Notes: generated by a model from the letters alone, not told the origin. 64,000 nucleotides of DNA from UBA5109 sp965661005 (GCA_965661005.1 CBFICB010000007.1:76335-140334); one strand, 5' to 3'; shown: positions 1-8,372, counted from the stretch's first letter. Numbers and translations are program-made.

Positions 1-1
1 T

Positions 2-988
2 ATTGTTACCGATGGCGACCCAAACAGTGAAACCGATAACTCTGTGGTGGGTACAGATTTTTCTTATAGAAATACCCGTTTTTCGGATACCCATTCTTTA
101 AGTGCTGCGCTTGCCTATCAGCAAACTGATACAGAAGGGCTTGATGGCGATGATAAGTCTTATAACGCCAGTATTAATCTTTCCACTCAGAACACAGGAT
201 TCAGTTATGGAGCCTCCTACCTTTATATCGGTGAAGACTACAACCCTGCATTAGGGTTTGCCAGACGTAAAGGGATTGAGAGAGGCGAGATAACGGTCAA
301 TGGGCGTTATTTTTTACGCAATAATCCTCGAATACGAAATTTATTTACCTTTGCCCGTTTTTCTCGAACAGATACGCTGGATACCAAGCAGTTACAAAGC
401 CAGGCTTTAAATTGGCGGGTACTTAATATTCAAAGTCAAAATGGAGATTCACTGGGGTTTCAGTTGAATCACGAAACCGAGGGCCTGGAAAAAGATTTTC
501 AAATCAGACCGGGCATTATTATACCCACTGGAGAATATACTTTTGATTCCTATGAAGTCATGTTTAATACCACCAATCAACGTCGCTTCTCGCCAGATTT
601 AAGTTATCAGTGGGGAGAATTTTATGATGGTAACACTGAGCAATACGACCTTGGCGTTAATTGGCGACCTAATGAACATGTGCTACTGGATTTAAGTTAT
701 AGGGTTCAGAACACCGAACTACCAAGCGGGAATTTCACCATTCGCCAGATTTCTCTGGATGCTAACTATGCTTTCAATGTCAGATGGTCATGGGTCAATT
801 TGATTCAGTATGTCAATTCCAATGGTAATCTTGGAATAAACAGCCGCTTGCGCTGGAACCCCAGGGCCGGTGAGGATTTTTTCCTGGTTGTGAATTACAA
901 CTTTGACTCAATGGAAGGGGCCTTTGTCGGTTTGAATTCAAAAGATTCTGAAATCGTTCTTAAATATACCCGCAACTTCCGTTTTTAA
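2..988 (+). CDS. DUF5916/CBM9-type outer-membrane protein, 3' part (5' end outside window)
   Basis: The open frame runs in from base 2, so the gene is cut by the window edge; the GTG at 44 is internal. The 329 visible residues align throughout with the C-terminal part of the complete protein encoded at 16314-18548: both carry YRNT.FSDTH, LDGDDK.YNA, EYNP or DYNP.LGFA, RLRWNPRAGE and a C-terminal DSEIV.KY.RNFRF. The alternating polar/hydrophobic strands and the final phenylalanine look like an outer-membrane beta-barrel with a BAM recognition signal. The missing N-terminus should hold the CBM9-like domain seen in the paralogue. The substrate is unknown. The paralogy is directly visible; the outer-membrane location is inferred from the C-terminus and from what is known of DUF5916 proteins. 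Confidence 0.85.
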   Translation: MVTDGDPNSETDNSVVGTDFSYRNTRFSDTHSLSAALAYQQTDTEGLDGDDKSYNASINLSTQNTGFSYGASYLYIGEDYNPALGFARRKGIERGEITVNGRYFLRNNPRIRNLFTFARFSRTDTLDTKQLQSQALNWRVLNIQSQNGDSLGFQLNHETEGLEKDFQIRPGIIIPTGEYTFDSYEVMFNTTNQRRFSPDLSYQWGEFYDGNTEQYDLGVNWRPNEHVLLDLSYRVQNTELPSGNFTIRQISLDANYAFNVRWSWVNLIQYVNSNGNLGINSRLRWNPRAGEDFFLVVNYNFDSMEGAFVGLNSKDSEIVLKYTRNFRF

Positions 989-1054
989 TATTTAGCATTC
1001 ATAACTCATAAACTTTAGACACTACAAAGCCTGCAGAAGCCGGCTTTGTTTGTA

Positions 1055-1110
1055 TGGAGTACCCGGCACGATTTAAACGTGCGACCCTCTTAGTTCGAAG
1101 TGTTACTCCT
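1055..1110 (-). pseudogene. decayed 3' half of a tRNA, arginine-tRNA-like
   Basis: Read on the minus strand, the sequence ends in CCA (1055-1057) preceded by a discriminator T, a 7-nt acceptor strand CGGGTAC (1059-1065) and a perfect 5-bp T-stem CGTGC/GCACG (1066-1070 with 1078-1082) closing a 7-nt loop TTTAAAT, against the canonical TTCAAAT. The part before it (1083-1110) resembles the variable loop and anticodon arm of a tRNA-Arg, but the anticodon stem pairs poorly and no GTACCCG 5' acceptor strand or D-arm is present. It cannot be a working tRNA. It may be a tRNA fragment left by an integrative element or a deletion. Resemblance to tRNA-Arg is from memory of family sequences. Confidence 0.4.
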
Positions 1111-1154
1111 AGAATCAGTACTTATTTAGTATCAGAACTTATGACCTTGGTCTG

Positions 1155-1212
1155 CGTGCCAATTTAGTCTCAATGCCCCATTATAGAACAATTTATGTTC
1201 TGTTTTGGCACG
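1155..1212. repeat. nested inverted repeat
   Basis: Outer arms CGTGCCAA (1155-1162) and TTGGCACG (1205-1212) are perfect complements. Inside them AGAACA (1185-1190) and TGTTCT (1196-1201) form a second hairpin with a 5-nt loop. It would fold as a long stem-loop on either strand. No T-tract follows, so it is not a clear terminator; a small RNA or operator is possible. Confidence 0.4.
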
Positions 1213-1397
1213 TTATTGACTACAGTTTGTTAAATTTCTGCTATCTATCCAAAGCGGACATTAGGTTGGCCAGCCTATAATACCCACTTATCAATATTGA
1301 TATATAAGGAACTTATTCAACTCAATGGCATACTAAAATGCAGAAGCTGGCACCCTATACAAATTTGAACTATCTACAAATATAGAGAATATAAATA

Positions 1398-1793
1398 ATG
1401 AAAGAAATCACCGGAATCAATCATATTGGTTTAAGAGTTAAAGACCTAAAGACCTCCAGAGTTTTTTACGAAAAACTAGGCTTTATATTCATAGCTGGCC
1501 CTGTCGGTCCGGAACCAGTGGCAATTATGGAGCACCCATCAGGTGTTAACATAAATTTTATCCTCAACGCAGATGCTGAGTGCAAAGAAAATGTTCTAAT
1601 GGATGCACCTGAAAAAAATACAGGTTACACTCATGTTGCGCTAGAAGTGACTAGTGCCGAATCAGCCTTAAAAAAACTAAAAGAACAAGGTATTACAATT
1701 ACGGAAGAGGTTGAGTTTGAAGGTGCTCAGTTCTTTTTTATAAGAGATCCCGATAAAAATGTTATCGAGTTTCATCAGCCTTCAAACCGTTAA
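1398..1793 (+). CDS. VOC family (glyoxalase/dioxygenase fold) protein
   Basis: This 131-residue protein has the single-unit vicinal-oxygen-chelate fold: two beta-alpha-beta-beta-beta modules starting with NHIGLRV (His near residue 9) and THVALEV (His near 78), with possible metal-ligand glutamates in IMEHP and VIEFHQ at the end of each module. These four positions match the metal-binding pattern of glyoxalase I-like proteins. The length is normal for the family. The substrate cannot be deduced; methylmalonyl-CoA epimerase, lactoylglutathione lyase and resistance-type proteins share this pattern. The gene stands alone, convergent with serC, and shares a bidirectional terminator with it. The start codon ATG lacks a strong Shine-Dalgarno sequence. 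Confidence 0.85.
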   Translation: MKEITGINHIGLRVKDLKTSRVFYEKLGFIFIAGPVGPEPVAIMEHPSGVNINFILNADAECKENVLMDAPEKNTGYTHVALEVTSAESALKKLKEQGITITEEVEFEGAQFFFIRDPDKNVIEFHQPSNR

Positions 1794-1860
1794 CAAGTCA
1801 AGCTTCTGGCCGAAAGCAAACATACGCTAAAGTTTTTAAATAAGACTTTTCAAGAAACAA

Positions 1861-1886
1861 AAAAGCAGCCCGTGGGCTGCTTTTTT
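1861..1886. terminator. bidirectional rho-independent terminator
   Basis: A GC-rich stem GCAGCCC/GGGCTGC (1865-1871 with 1874-1880) is flanked by AAAA on the left and TTTTTT on the right. It therefore works in both directions, ending the VOC gene on plus and serC on minus, which converge here. Confidence 0.85.
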
Positions 1887-1905
1887 CATACTATTTCAGT
1901 TTATT

Positions 1906-2997
1906 TTAGCCTTGTGTGCGTTCAAATTCTTGCATGAACTCTGCCAGTTTTTCACAGCCGGCCAGGGGCATAGCATTGTAAATTGAGGCTCTGACACCGC
2001 CGACATTGCGATGTCCTTTAAGTGCATATAAGCCTATCTCATTCGCCTGTTTCAAAAATGCAGCTGTGGCGTCTTCGTCAGGCAAAGTAAAGGTCACATT
2101 CATAATGGAGCGGTGATCAGAATGCGCAGTCCCAGTGAAATAATCACTGCTATCAATCACGTCATATAGTAAGGCTGCTTTTTGCTCGTTAATATTTTCA
2201 AGAGCCGTGATGCCACCTTGATCTTTGAGCCACTCTAAGACCAGCCCCATGGTGTAGATCGCAAAGGTGTTATTAGTATTAGCCAAAGAATGAAATTTTT
2301 CATAAGTTGAATAGTTCATTAATGATGGAGTTATTTCCATAGCATGTCCGATCAGATCTTCTCTCACAATTACCAAAGCCATTCCTGAGGGTCCAAGATT
2401 TTTTTGCAATCCAGCAAAAATAATTCCAACCTCAGAGAAATCAATAACTCGAGAAAAAATCTCTGACGTCATATCTATTACTAATGGCACATCTCCAGTA
2501 TCTGGCAAGTTTTGATAGCGTGTACCATAAATAGTATTGTTGCTAGTTATATAAGCATAAGAAGCATCTTGAGGTATCAAGTCTGCTGACAATGCAGGTA
2601 CTCGATCAAAATTAGTATCTGAGCTGTCTCCAATGATAATTGTCTCGCCGTAACGTTGGGCTTCCTTCTCTGCAAGCTTTGTCCAATGACCACCAACTGA
2701 ATAAACAGCTTTATTTGCAGGTTTAAGGTTTAAGAGATTTAATGGTACAGCGGAAAACTGCATCTGAGCACCACCATGGGTATAAAGAATTTTATAATTT
2801 TCCGGAAGATTAGCTAATTCCCTGATCAACTGATCGCATTTGTTGATAACAGTTTCAAACTCTTTCGAGCGATGGCTGATTTCTATCAGCGATACGCTCA
2901 TGCCCTGAAAATCAAGAAACTCTTCCTGGATTTGTTGCATAACCGGCACTGGTAACATTGCGGGTCCGGCACCAAAGTTATATACCTGCTTAGTCAT
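1906..2997 (-). CDS. serC: phosphoserine aminotransferase
   Basis: PLP enzyme of serine and pyridoxal phosphate synthesis: it converts 3-phosphohydroxypyruvate and glutamate to O-phosphoserine and 2-oxoglutarate. The 363 residues begin with the family signature YNFGAGPAMLP; the Schiff-base lysine is K199 in AGLQKNLGPSG, and HGGAQMQF, SNNTIYGT and RASIYNAMP are phosphate- or cofactor-binding segments typical of SerC. It lies directly downstream of serA on the same strand with a 46-bp gap, so the two likely form one serine-synthesis transcript ending at the terminator at 1861-1886. The length is normal. Confidence 0.97.
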   Translation of the reverse strand: MTKQVYNFGAGPAMLPVPVMQQIQEEFLDFQGMSVSLIEISHRSKEFETVINKCDQLIRELANLPENYKILYTHGGAQMQFSAVPLNLLNLKPANKAVYSVGGHWTKLAEKEAQRYGETIIIGDSSDTNFDRVPALSADLIPQDASYAYITSNNTIYGTRYQNLPDTGDVPLVIDMTSEIFSRVIDFSEVGIIFAGLQKNLGPSGMALVIVREDLIGHAMEITPSLMNYSTYEKFHSLANTNNTFAIYTMGLVLEWLKDQGGITALENINEQKAALLYDVIDSSDYFTGTAHSDHRSIMNVTFTLPDEDATAAFLKQANEIGLYALKGHRNVGGVRASIYNAMPLAGCEKLAEFMQEFERTQG

Positions 2998-3043
2998 TTA
3001 TTTTTCCGATTTGATTAATGTTTAACTGTAAATTAAAACCTGC

Positions 3044-4213
3044 TTAAACTATCCAAGCCTTGGTTACATGTTCTATTTTCTGAATGTCAGCAATGGTAGC
3101 GTCATCAGGGCGACTCTCAATGTCGATCAGGTTATAGGCTATATCGCCACGACTCTTATTTAATAGCTCTATAACGTTAATATTTTTATCGGCGAGCACA
3201 GAGGCGATTTTCCCTAGCATACCTGGAACATTTTCATTAATGATAGCCAGGCGAACGCCGTCATTTCTTGCCAGTGAGATTTGGGGGAAATTGACAGAGT
3301 TTTTGATATTGCCGTTTTCCAGAAAATCTCGAATTTGATCAACCGCCATCACAGCACAATTATCTTCAGCTTCTTCGGTGCTGGCACCTATATGAGGCAT
3401 CAGTATGGCTTTTTCGTGAGTCAGTAGCTCCTGTGTTGGAAAGTCACAAACATATTTGCCAACTTTGTCGCTATCTAGCCCTTGCAAGATTGCGTTAGTA
3501 TTTACGATGGCATCGCGAGAAAAGTTCAGTAATACAGCACCATTTTTAAAATAATTAACGGCTTTTTCATCAATGAGGTTGCGAGTGCTGTCCAGCATTG
3601 GCAAATGCAGGCTGATAAAGTCAGACTTTGCTAACAAAGCAGGCATGCTTTCTTGCTTTTCTACCTGATTGGATAAGCGCCAGGCTGCTTCGATAGAAAT
3701 TGCGGGGTCATAGCCGATAACCTTCATTCCCAGTTCGAGGGCTGCATTGGCTACCATAGCACCGATAGCACCAAGGCCAATGACACCAAGCGTTTTGCCC
3801 GCAAGCTCGGAGCCTTTGAAATTTTTCTTGCCGGCTTCGACCTGTGGCCCAAGTCCACTTAAATCATCCTGCTCAGACAGTGATTTTACCCAGTTTATAC
3901 CTGGAACAATTCCGCGCGAGGCAAGTAGCATGCCACAGATTACTAATTCTTTTACCGCATTGGCATTGGCACCAGGGGTGTTAAACACCACGATACCTTC
4001 TTTGGTGTAATCCTCAACGGGAACATTATTGACACCGGCGCCCGCTCGGCCAACCGCCTTCAGGCTAGGGGTGACATTGTCCATGGACATTTTAAAACTT
4101 CTAAGTACGATAGCATCTGGATCTTCGATATCAGGAGAGACGCTGTAATCAGAACTTGGAAAACGTGACAGGCCTTTATCAGAAATTTGATTAAACGTCT
4201 GAATTTTATACAT
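3044..4213 (-). CDS. serA: D-3-phosphoglycerate dehydrogenase
   Basis: First step of serine synthesis, oxidising 3-phosphoglycerate with NAD. The 389 residues show a substrate domain, a Rossmann NAD domain with GLGAIG at 146-151, catalytic R233 (FSRDAI), E262 and H274 (PHIGAST), and a C-terminal ACT domain from about 321 (AIINENVPGMLGKIASVL). The ACT domain usually binds serine for feedback inhibition. This is the short form lacking the extra intervening domain of some bacterial enzymes. It is divergent from the GIY-YIG gene and leads the serA-serC unit. Confidence 0.96.
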   Translation of the reverse strand: MYKIQTFNQISDKGLSRFPSSDYSVSPDIEDPDAIVLRSFKMSMDNVTPSLKAVGRAGAGVNNVPVEDYTKEGIVVFNTPGANANAVKELVICGMLLASRGIVPGINWVKSLSEQDDLSGLGPQVEAGKKNFKGSELAGKTLGVIGLGAIGAMVANAALELGMKVIGYDPAISIEAAWRLSNQVEKQESMPALLAKSDFISLHLPMLDSTRNLIDEKAVNYFKNGAVLLNFSRDAIVNTNAILQGLDSDKVGKYVCDFPTQELLTHEKAILMPHIGASTEEAEDNCAVMAVDQIRDFLENGNIKNSVNFPQISLARNDGVRLAIINENVPGMLGKIASVLADKNINVIELLNKSRGDIAYNLIDIESRPDDATIADIQKIEHVTKAWIV

Positions 4214-4392
4214 CTTTTGGGTATTCCTTTGCTGCTATATCTGGTCGAAAAGTGGCCCAGATTGGGGATTGGTTTTTGATCGGAGATTCCTTTCAAAAAT
4301 GAGCCGCATTTATACAAGGAAATAGGTAAAATTTCCAGTCAAAGCCGGTGTATTTTTATAATAAGTTTTAAAAATATCAAGAGAGTTGCACT

Positions 4393-4677
4393 TTGGTAGA
4401 ACAAAAAACAGTTTGGAGCCTGTATTTAATTAAAACAGCTCAGAACAAGATTTACACCGGAATTAGTACCGATGTTGAGCGCCGTTTTCAAGAACATCAA
4501 TCAGGCAGTAATCTGGCAGCGAAATCTTTACGCGGCAAGGGGCCGCTTAGTCTTGAATTTTTTACAAAAGTGGGTGACCGCTCAGAAGCATCAAGGCTGG
4601 AATACCGAATCAAGAACTTAGCCCGAAGCAAAAAAGAAAAAATTATCAGTGGTGAGTTATCTATTCAGGACTTATAA
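4393..4677 (+). CDS. GIY-YIG nuclease superfamily protein (YhbQ-like)
   Basis: A 94-residue single-domain GIY-YIG protein: the two signature strands are YLIK and YTGIS, followed by a conserved arginine (ERRFQEHQSG) and a glutamate in the SRLEYRIK helix. It matches the small YhbQ/UPF0213 group of proteins, whose DNA-cleaving role is poorly defined. The only plausible start is TTG, with AAGAGAG about 8 nt upstream. It is divergently transcribed from serA. A TATAAT hexamer at 4357-4362 may be its -10 box. Confidence 0.9.
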   Translation: MVEQKTVWSLYLIKTAQNKIYTGISTDVERRFQEHQSGSNLAAKSLRGKGPLSLEFFTKVGDRSEASRLEYRIKNLARSKKEKIISGELSIQDL

Positions 4678-4712
4678 GATATTGAGATACTCTGTTTAGG
4701 GTAATAATCAGG

Positions 4713-4718
4713 TATAAT
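4713..4718 (+). promoter_or_regulatory. -10 box of the proA operon
   Basis: A perfect TATAAT lies 31 bp before the chosen proA start; no convincing -35 sits 17 bp upstream. Transcription would begin near 4725, giving a leader of about 24 nt. Confidence 0.55.
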
Positions 4719-4748
4719 CGCGCTCTTTTTAAAGCAATGGAAATGAAA

Positions 4749-6008
4749 ATGTCCGATATCAAAGGCCTGATGCAGCAACTAGGGGAGAATGCCCGAGGAG
4801 CATCTCGAGTAATGGCTGCCGCATCGACAGAAGCAAAGAATCAGGCTTTGCTCTATACAGCAGAGGCAATCGAAGCAAACCAAAAGCAACTCGCTAGTGC
4901 CAATGCAAAGGATTTGGCTACGGGTAAGGCTAAAGGTTTATCAGCAGCCATGTTGGATAGACTGGAATTAACACCTGCACGCATCGAGAATATCATTGGG
5001 GGATTGCAGCAAGTTGCTGCTCTGGAAGATCCGGTTGGTTCAATAAGTGATTTGCGCTATATGCCCAGTGGCATTCAGGTCGGGAGAATGCGAGTGCCTT
5101 TGGGTGTTATTGGCATCATCTATGAATCTCGACCTAACGTGACAGCTGAAGCAGCCAGCTTATGCCTGAAATCAGGGAATGCCACAATTTTACGTGGAGG
5201 CTCTGAAGCCATTCATTCTAATCAGGCTATAGCTGCCTGTATCAGCGAAGGTCTGAAAAAAGCTGGTTTGCCCGCTGCTGCTGTGCAGGTTGTTGAGACT
5301 ACTGACAGGGAAGCAGTGGGTCATATGATCACTATGCCTGAATATGTCGATGTCATTGTCCCTCGCGGCGGGAAGGGGCTAATAGAACGAATAAGTCAGG
5401 ATGCGCGTGTTCCTGTAATCAAGCATCTGGACGGTATTTGTCATGTTTTTATCGATGATGGAGCTGATATGACCAAAGCCGTCAATATCGCTTTAAATGC
5501 CAAGACTCAGCGCTATGGCGTATGCAACGCTATGGAAACTTTATTAGTTGCTGAATCCATGGCTGAGGAGTTCTTGCCACAAATTATGCAGGTTTATGAT
5601 GAGAAAGAGGTCGAACTCAGAGGCTGTGAAAAGACTCAAGCCATTCTGTCTGGCATTGCAGCTGCAACAAGTGAAGACTGGGAAACTGAATATCTTGCGC
5701 CAATATTGTCTATAAAAGTAGTGAGTGGGCTGGATGAAGCTATTGAGCATATTAATGCTCATGGCTCTCAACATACAGATACGATTGTGTCGGAAGATTA
5801 TGCTAGAGGCATGCGCTTTCTTCGCGAGGTTGATTCCAGCTCAGTGATGATTAATGCATCGACGCGCTTTGCTGATGGTTTTGAATATGGTCTTGGAGCC
5901 GAGATAGGTATTTCGACCGATAAAATCCATGCCAGAGGACCGGTTGGCTTAGAAGGATTAACATCCCAGAAATACATAGTCCTTGGTGATGGACACATCC
6001 GGAAATAG
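4749..6008 (+). CDS. proA: gamma-glutamyl phosphate reductase
   Basis: NADPH-dependent reductase turning glutamate 5-phosphate into glutamate 5-semialdehyde in proline synthesis. The protein is an aldehyde-dehydrogenase-fold enzyme of about 419 residues with the catalytic cysteine in YGVCNAMET (C259 from this start), the cofactor-binding GVIGIIYESRPNVT and the C-terminal EIGISTDKIHARGPVGLEGL signature. I place the start at ATG 4749 (MSDIKGL), because GGAAA lies 5 nt before it; an in-frame ATG at 4737 has no ribosome binding site. Its stop codon abuts nadD. Confidence 0.96.
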   Translation: MSDIKGLMQQLGENARGASRVMAAASTEAKNQALLYTAEAIEANQKQLASANAKDLATGKAKGLSAAMLDRLELTPARIENIIGGLQQVAALEDPVGSISDLRYMPSGIQVGRMRVPLGVIGIIYESRPNVTAEAASLCLKSGNATILRGGSEAIHSNQAIAACISEGLKKAGLPAAAVQVVETTDREAVGHMITMPEYVDVIVPRGGKGLIERISQDARVPVIKHLDGICHVFIDDGADMTKAVNIALNAKTQRYGVCNAMETLLVAESMAEEFLPQIMQVYDEKEVELRGCEKTQAILSGIAAATSEDWETEYLAPILSIKVVSGLDEAIEHINAHGSQHTDTIVSEDYARGMRFLREVDSSSVMINASTRFADGFEYGLGAEIGISTDKIHARGPVGLEGLTSQKYIVLGDGHIRK

Positions 6009-6656
6009 ATGACTAAACCTGACATTAAGAGTATCGGCATTTTGGGTGGCATGTTTGATCCGGTACATTTTGGTCATTTGCGTACCGCTTTGGCTGCATT
6101 GCAGGATTTTTCTCTGGATGAAGTTCGTCTGGTTCCTTGTCATCACCCAGTCCATAAAGAAGAGCCAGTCGTTGCTGCGCAACACCGAATCGCCATGCTT
6201 CACAAAGCGACAAAATCTGAAAAAGGTTTAGTGGTCGATATTCGTGAATGTATGAGGCCTGGTCCATCTTATATGGTCGAAACGCTGGAATCTCTGCGCA
6301 ATGAATATCCCCTTGATCGGTTGTTTTTACTTTTAGGCGCGGACGCCTTCAATAAGCTGGCTGGCTGGAAGCAGTGGCAAAAATTATTTGAGTTGGCCCA
6401 TCTTATTGTCATTACCCGACCCGGTTGGGAAGTCAAACCAAGCAAGGCTGTAAAAAAATATTGCGAAGGTCGTACTTTAGAGAACTTCGCTGAAATAGGT
6501 GCAAAAAAAAGTGGAAAAATATTGATCTATACTTTCACGCCATTAATGATTGCTTCAAGTGATATTCGTGATCTTTTAAAAGAAAATAAATCGGCTCGCT
6601 ACTTAATACCAAACAAAGTCATTAACTACATTAAAAAACATAAACTTTATAATTGA
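6009..6656 (+). CDS. nadD: nicotinate-nucleotide adenylyltransferase
   Basis: Adenylates nicotinate mononucleotide to deamido-NAD in NAD synthesis. It has the nucleotidyltransferase motif GGMFDPVHFGH near the N-terminus and a C-terminal SSDIR motif matching the family ISSTxIR. The 215-residue length is normal. ATG follows the proA stop codon with no gap, so the two are translationally coupled in the usual proA-nadD-rsfS-rlmH order. Confidence 0.95.
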   Translation: MTKPDIKSIGILGGMFDPVHFGHLRTALAALQDFSLDEVRLVPCHHPVHKEEPVVAAQHRIAMLHKATKSEKGLVVDIRECMRPGPSYMVETLESLRNEYPLDRLFLLLGADAFNKLAGWKQWQKLFELAHLIVITRPGWEVKPSKAVKKYCEGRTLENFAEIGAKKSGKILIYTFTPLMIASSDIRDLLKENKSARYLIPNKVINYIKKHKLYN

Positions 6657-6665
6657 GGAAAACCT

Positions 6666-7007
6666 TTGAAGGCAGATGAATTAAAAGCACTGGCATATAA
6701 AAGTCTGGAAGATTTAAAAGGTCAGGATATTGTTTGCCTTGATGTGAAAGGTCTCACCTCAGTTTGCGATTACATGCTAGTCGTCACAGGCACGTCCAAT
6801 CGTCATTTAAAATCTCTGACGGATGAACTCAGTAAAAAGGTAAAGCAAAGCGGCGCCAAGGTTTATGGTATGGAAGGGCAGAATCAATCGGAATGGATAT
6901 TGGTCGATTTGGGCGATATTATTGTTCACGCGATGTTGGCCTCAAGCCGCAAGCTCTATGATCTTGAGTCGCTTTGGAGTATTGCTGCGGAACGTGAATC
7001 TGAATGA
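6666..7007 (+). CDS. rsfS: ribosomal silencing factor RsfS
   Basis: A 113-residue Iojap/RsfS protein, which binds uL14 on the 50S subunit and blocks subunit joining in stationary phase or starvation. Conserved segments are DYMLVVTGTSNRH, GMEGQ..EWILVDLGDIIVHAM and the final YDLESLW. TTG is used as start, with GAGG about 7 nt upstream; no ATG fits. It overlaps rlmH by 4 bases (ATGA). Confidence 0.95.
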   Translation: MKADELKALAYKSLEDLKGQDIVCLDVKGLTSVCDYMLVVTGTSNRHLKSLTDELSKKVKQSGAKVYGMEGQNQSEWILVDLGDIIVHAMLASSRKLYDLESLWSIAAERESE

Positions 7008-7474
7008 AAATTCGACTTATTGCGGTTGGCACCAAGATGCCAGGCTGGGTCCAATCAGGCGTAGCTGAATATCAAAAACGCTTGCCTTCGGATTTTAGCC
7101 TCTCAATACATGAAATCCCGCTAGCCAGCCGAAGTAAGAATTCATCAGTAGCTGCAGCAATGCAAAAAGAGTCACAAGCGCTTCAGGATGCCTGTGGTAA
7201 AAACGATTATATTGTTGCTCTGGATGTTGAAGGAAAGAGTTTAAGCACCCCAAAACTGGCTGAACAATTCAATAAGCACAGAGACAATGGTCAAAATATA
7301 TCCTTACTTGTTGGTGGGCCAGATGGCCTGTCAAAGGAGTGCCTGGAGTCTGCCGATGCTCGATGGTCCTTATCTGCTCTGACTTTTCCCCATCCAATAG
7401 TTCGAGTAGTCCTGGTCGAGCAGATATACCGTGTGTGGTCGATATTAAATAATCATCCCTACCACCGATCTTAA
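7004..7474 (+). CDS. rlmH: 23S rRNA pseudouridine-1915 N3-methyltransferase
   Basis: SPOUT-class methyltransferase that modifies m3-pseudouridine 1915 of 23S rRNA. The knot region is seen in LLVGGPDGLSKE and LTFPHPIVRVVLVEQIYR, and it ends with NNHPYHRS, close to the family terminus HPYHR. The 156 residues match the usual 155. The start overlaps the rsfS stop, and it ends the four-gene operon. Confidence 0.96.
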   Translation: MKIRLIAVGTKMPGWVQSGVAEYQKRLPSDFSLSIHEIPLASRSKNSSVAAAMQKESQALQDACGKNDYIVALDVEGKSLSTPKLAEQFNKHRDNGQNISLLVGGPDGLSKECLESADARWSLSALTFPHPIVRVVLVEQIYRVWSILNNHPYHRS

Positions 7475-7477
7475 ACT

Positions 7478-8257
7478 TTATAACAAGCTGAAGAATTCCT
7501 GCAGGCGCAAACCATTGGCACCTAGGTCACCACGACCTACTCGAGAAAGTGATCGCGCATCGATACGGGTTTGATTACCTTCTGCTTGAATTCGAATAAC
7601 CACATCATCTTTGAAGCGAAACCAGAAGGTTGAGGCGACTGCTTCAATTCGACCTTCTTCAGGCACGGCAGCTGTAATTTCCAAACCCATAGTTTCAAGC
7701 GCGGCAACAGAGCGATCAAAGACTTCCTGAGGGCTAGCATCAATTAGTTGGGGTACCAGATCAGGAAAGGCTGCTTGTTGCTGTTCAATGTGCTCTTCAA
7801 GGGTCAGACCTTCAACTATTCCATACTCCATAGGATTGACGGCTTCTGCTCTTAGGGGCACGTTAGCAACATACATGGGTGGGTTGATTACATCAGTAGA
7901 GATATCGTGGATAACAGGGTAGCTTAACCGTGCTTGTACTGTACTTGGGATGTACCAGGCAAGAAAAGCTGATAAAGTACCTATTGTCGCGAAGGTACAT
8001 AGTTTAGTGGTATTTTGGGCTTTTGATTTGATTGCCAATATGATGACTGCGAGTAAGCCAAGTGCACACAGGGCTGCTATCCAGTGAGTAAATGGATCAA
8101 GGCCGATTAATATGGCGAAGCCCGTTCCAAACACCCATAGACCAAGCCATGTTCCAGCAGGAGCGGCTAAAATGATGAGCCCTACCAGCAGGCCAATGAC
8201 TAAAGTTGCTATAGCTATCCAGTCTAGATAGGTTTTTGAAGAAGTGTTCTCAGTCAT
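7478..8257 (-). CDS. DUF1499 domain membrane protein
   Basis: About 259 residues. The N-terminal half has about four hydrophobic segments (two early pairs near residues 10-60 and 65-120), and the C-terminal half is a soluble DUF1499 domain with A..VFDRSVAALETMGLEI, STFWFRFKDDVVIRI and the SRSRVG-like LSRVGRGDLGANG motif. Function of DUF1499 is unknown. I chose ATG 8257 because the minus strand has AGGGG 8 nt upstream; a longer in-frame start at 8305 adds 16 residues without a ribosome binding site. It converges with rlmH with only 3 bp between them. Confidence 0.85.
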   Translation of the reverse strand: MTENTSSKTYLDWIAIATLVIGLLVGLIILAAPAGTWLGLWVFGTGFAILIGLDPFTHWIAALCALGLLAVIILAIKSKAQNTTKLCTFATIGTLSAFLAWYIPSTVQARLSYPVIHDISTDVINPPMYVANVPLRAEAVNPMEYGIVEGLTLEEHIEQQQAAFPDLVPQLIDASPQEVFDRSVAALETMGLEITAAVPEEGRIEAVASTFWFRFKDDVVIRIQAEGNQTRIDARSLSRVGRGDLGANGLRLQEFFSLL

Positions 8258-8372
8258 GGATATTTCCCCTGCGTAAAATTGTTTCTGTAAGAATAAGGTA
8301 TGCACTATAGTGGAAACTTAATTTAGGTGCTAGTGAGAATCATTGCGATTTATCTTATTTTGGATGTCAAAG

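Larger units (their letters stand above)
989..1397. other. 409-bp gene-free interval with tRNA-like remnant and inverted repeats
   Basis: No credible protein is encoded here. Visible content, in order: a hairpin with perfect 8-bp arms (ACAAAGCC 1024-1031, GGCTTTGT 1042-1049) followed by a short T stretch, a possible weak terminator for the preceding gene; the tRNA-like remnant at 1055-1110; a nested inverted repeat at 1155-1212; a TATAAT hexamer at 1276-1281; and a 14-bp palindrome TATCAATATTGATA at 1289-1302. The last two lie upstream of the VOC gene and may be its promoter and operator, but no good -35 hexamer is in place. Confidence 0.5.

Noticed and set aside
1055..1110. Functional tRNA-Arg gene
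   Set aside because: No 5' acceptor strand or D-arm, poorly paired anticodon stem and a mutated T-loop.
3747..4010. Plus-strand open frame of 87 codons inside serA
   Set aside because: It is antisense to the well-conserved serA coding sequence, has no family similarity, and is typical of shadow frames.
8330..8362. Fur-box-like sequence TGAGAATCATTGCGATTTATC between the DUF1499 gene and the glucosylglycerate operon
   Set aside because: Only the TGAGAATCATT half fits the Fur consensus; the other half does not, and neither neighbour is an iron gene.
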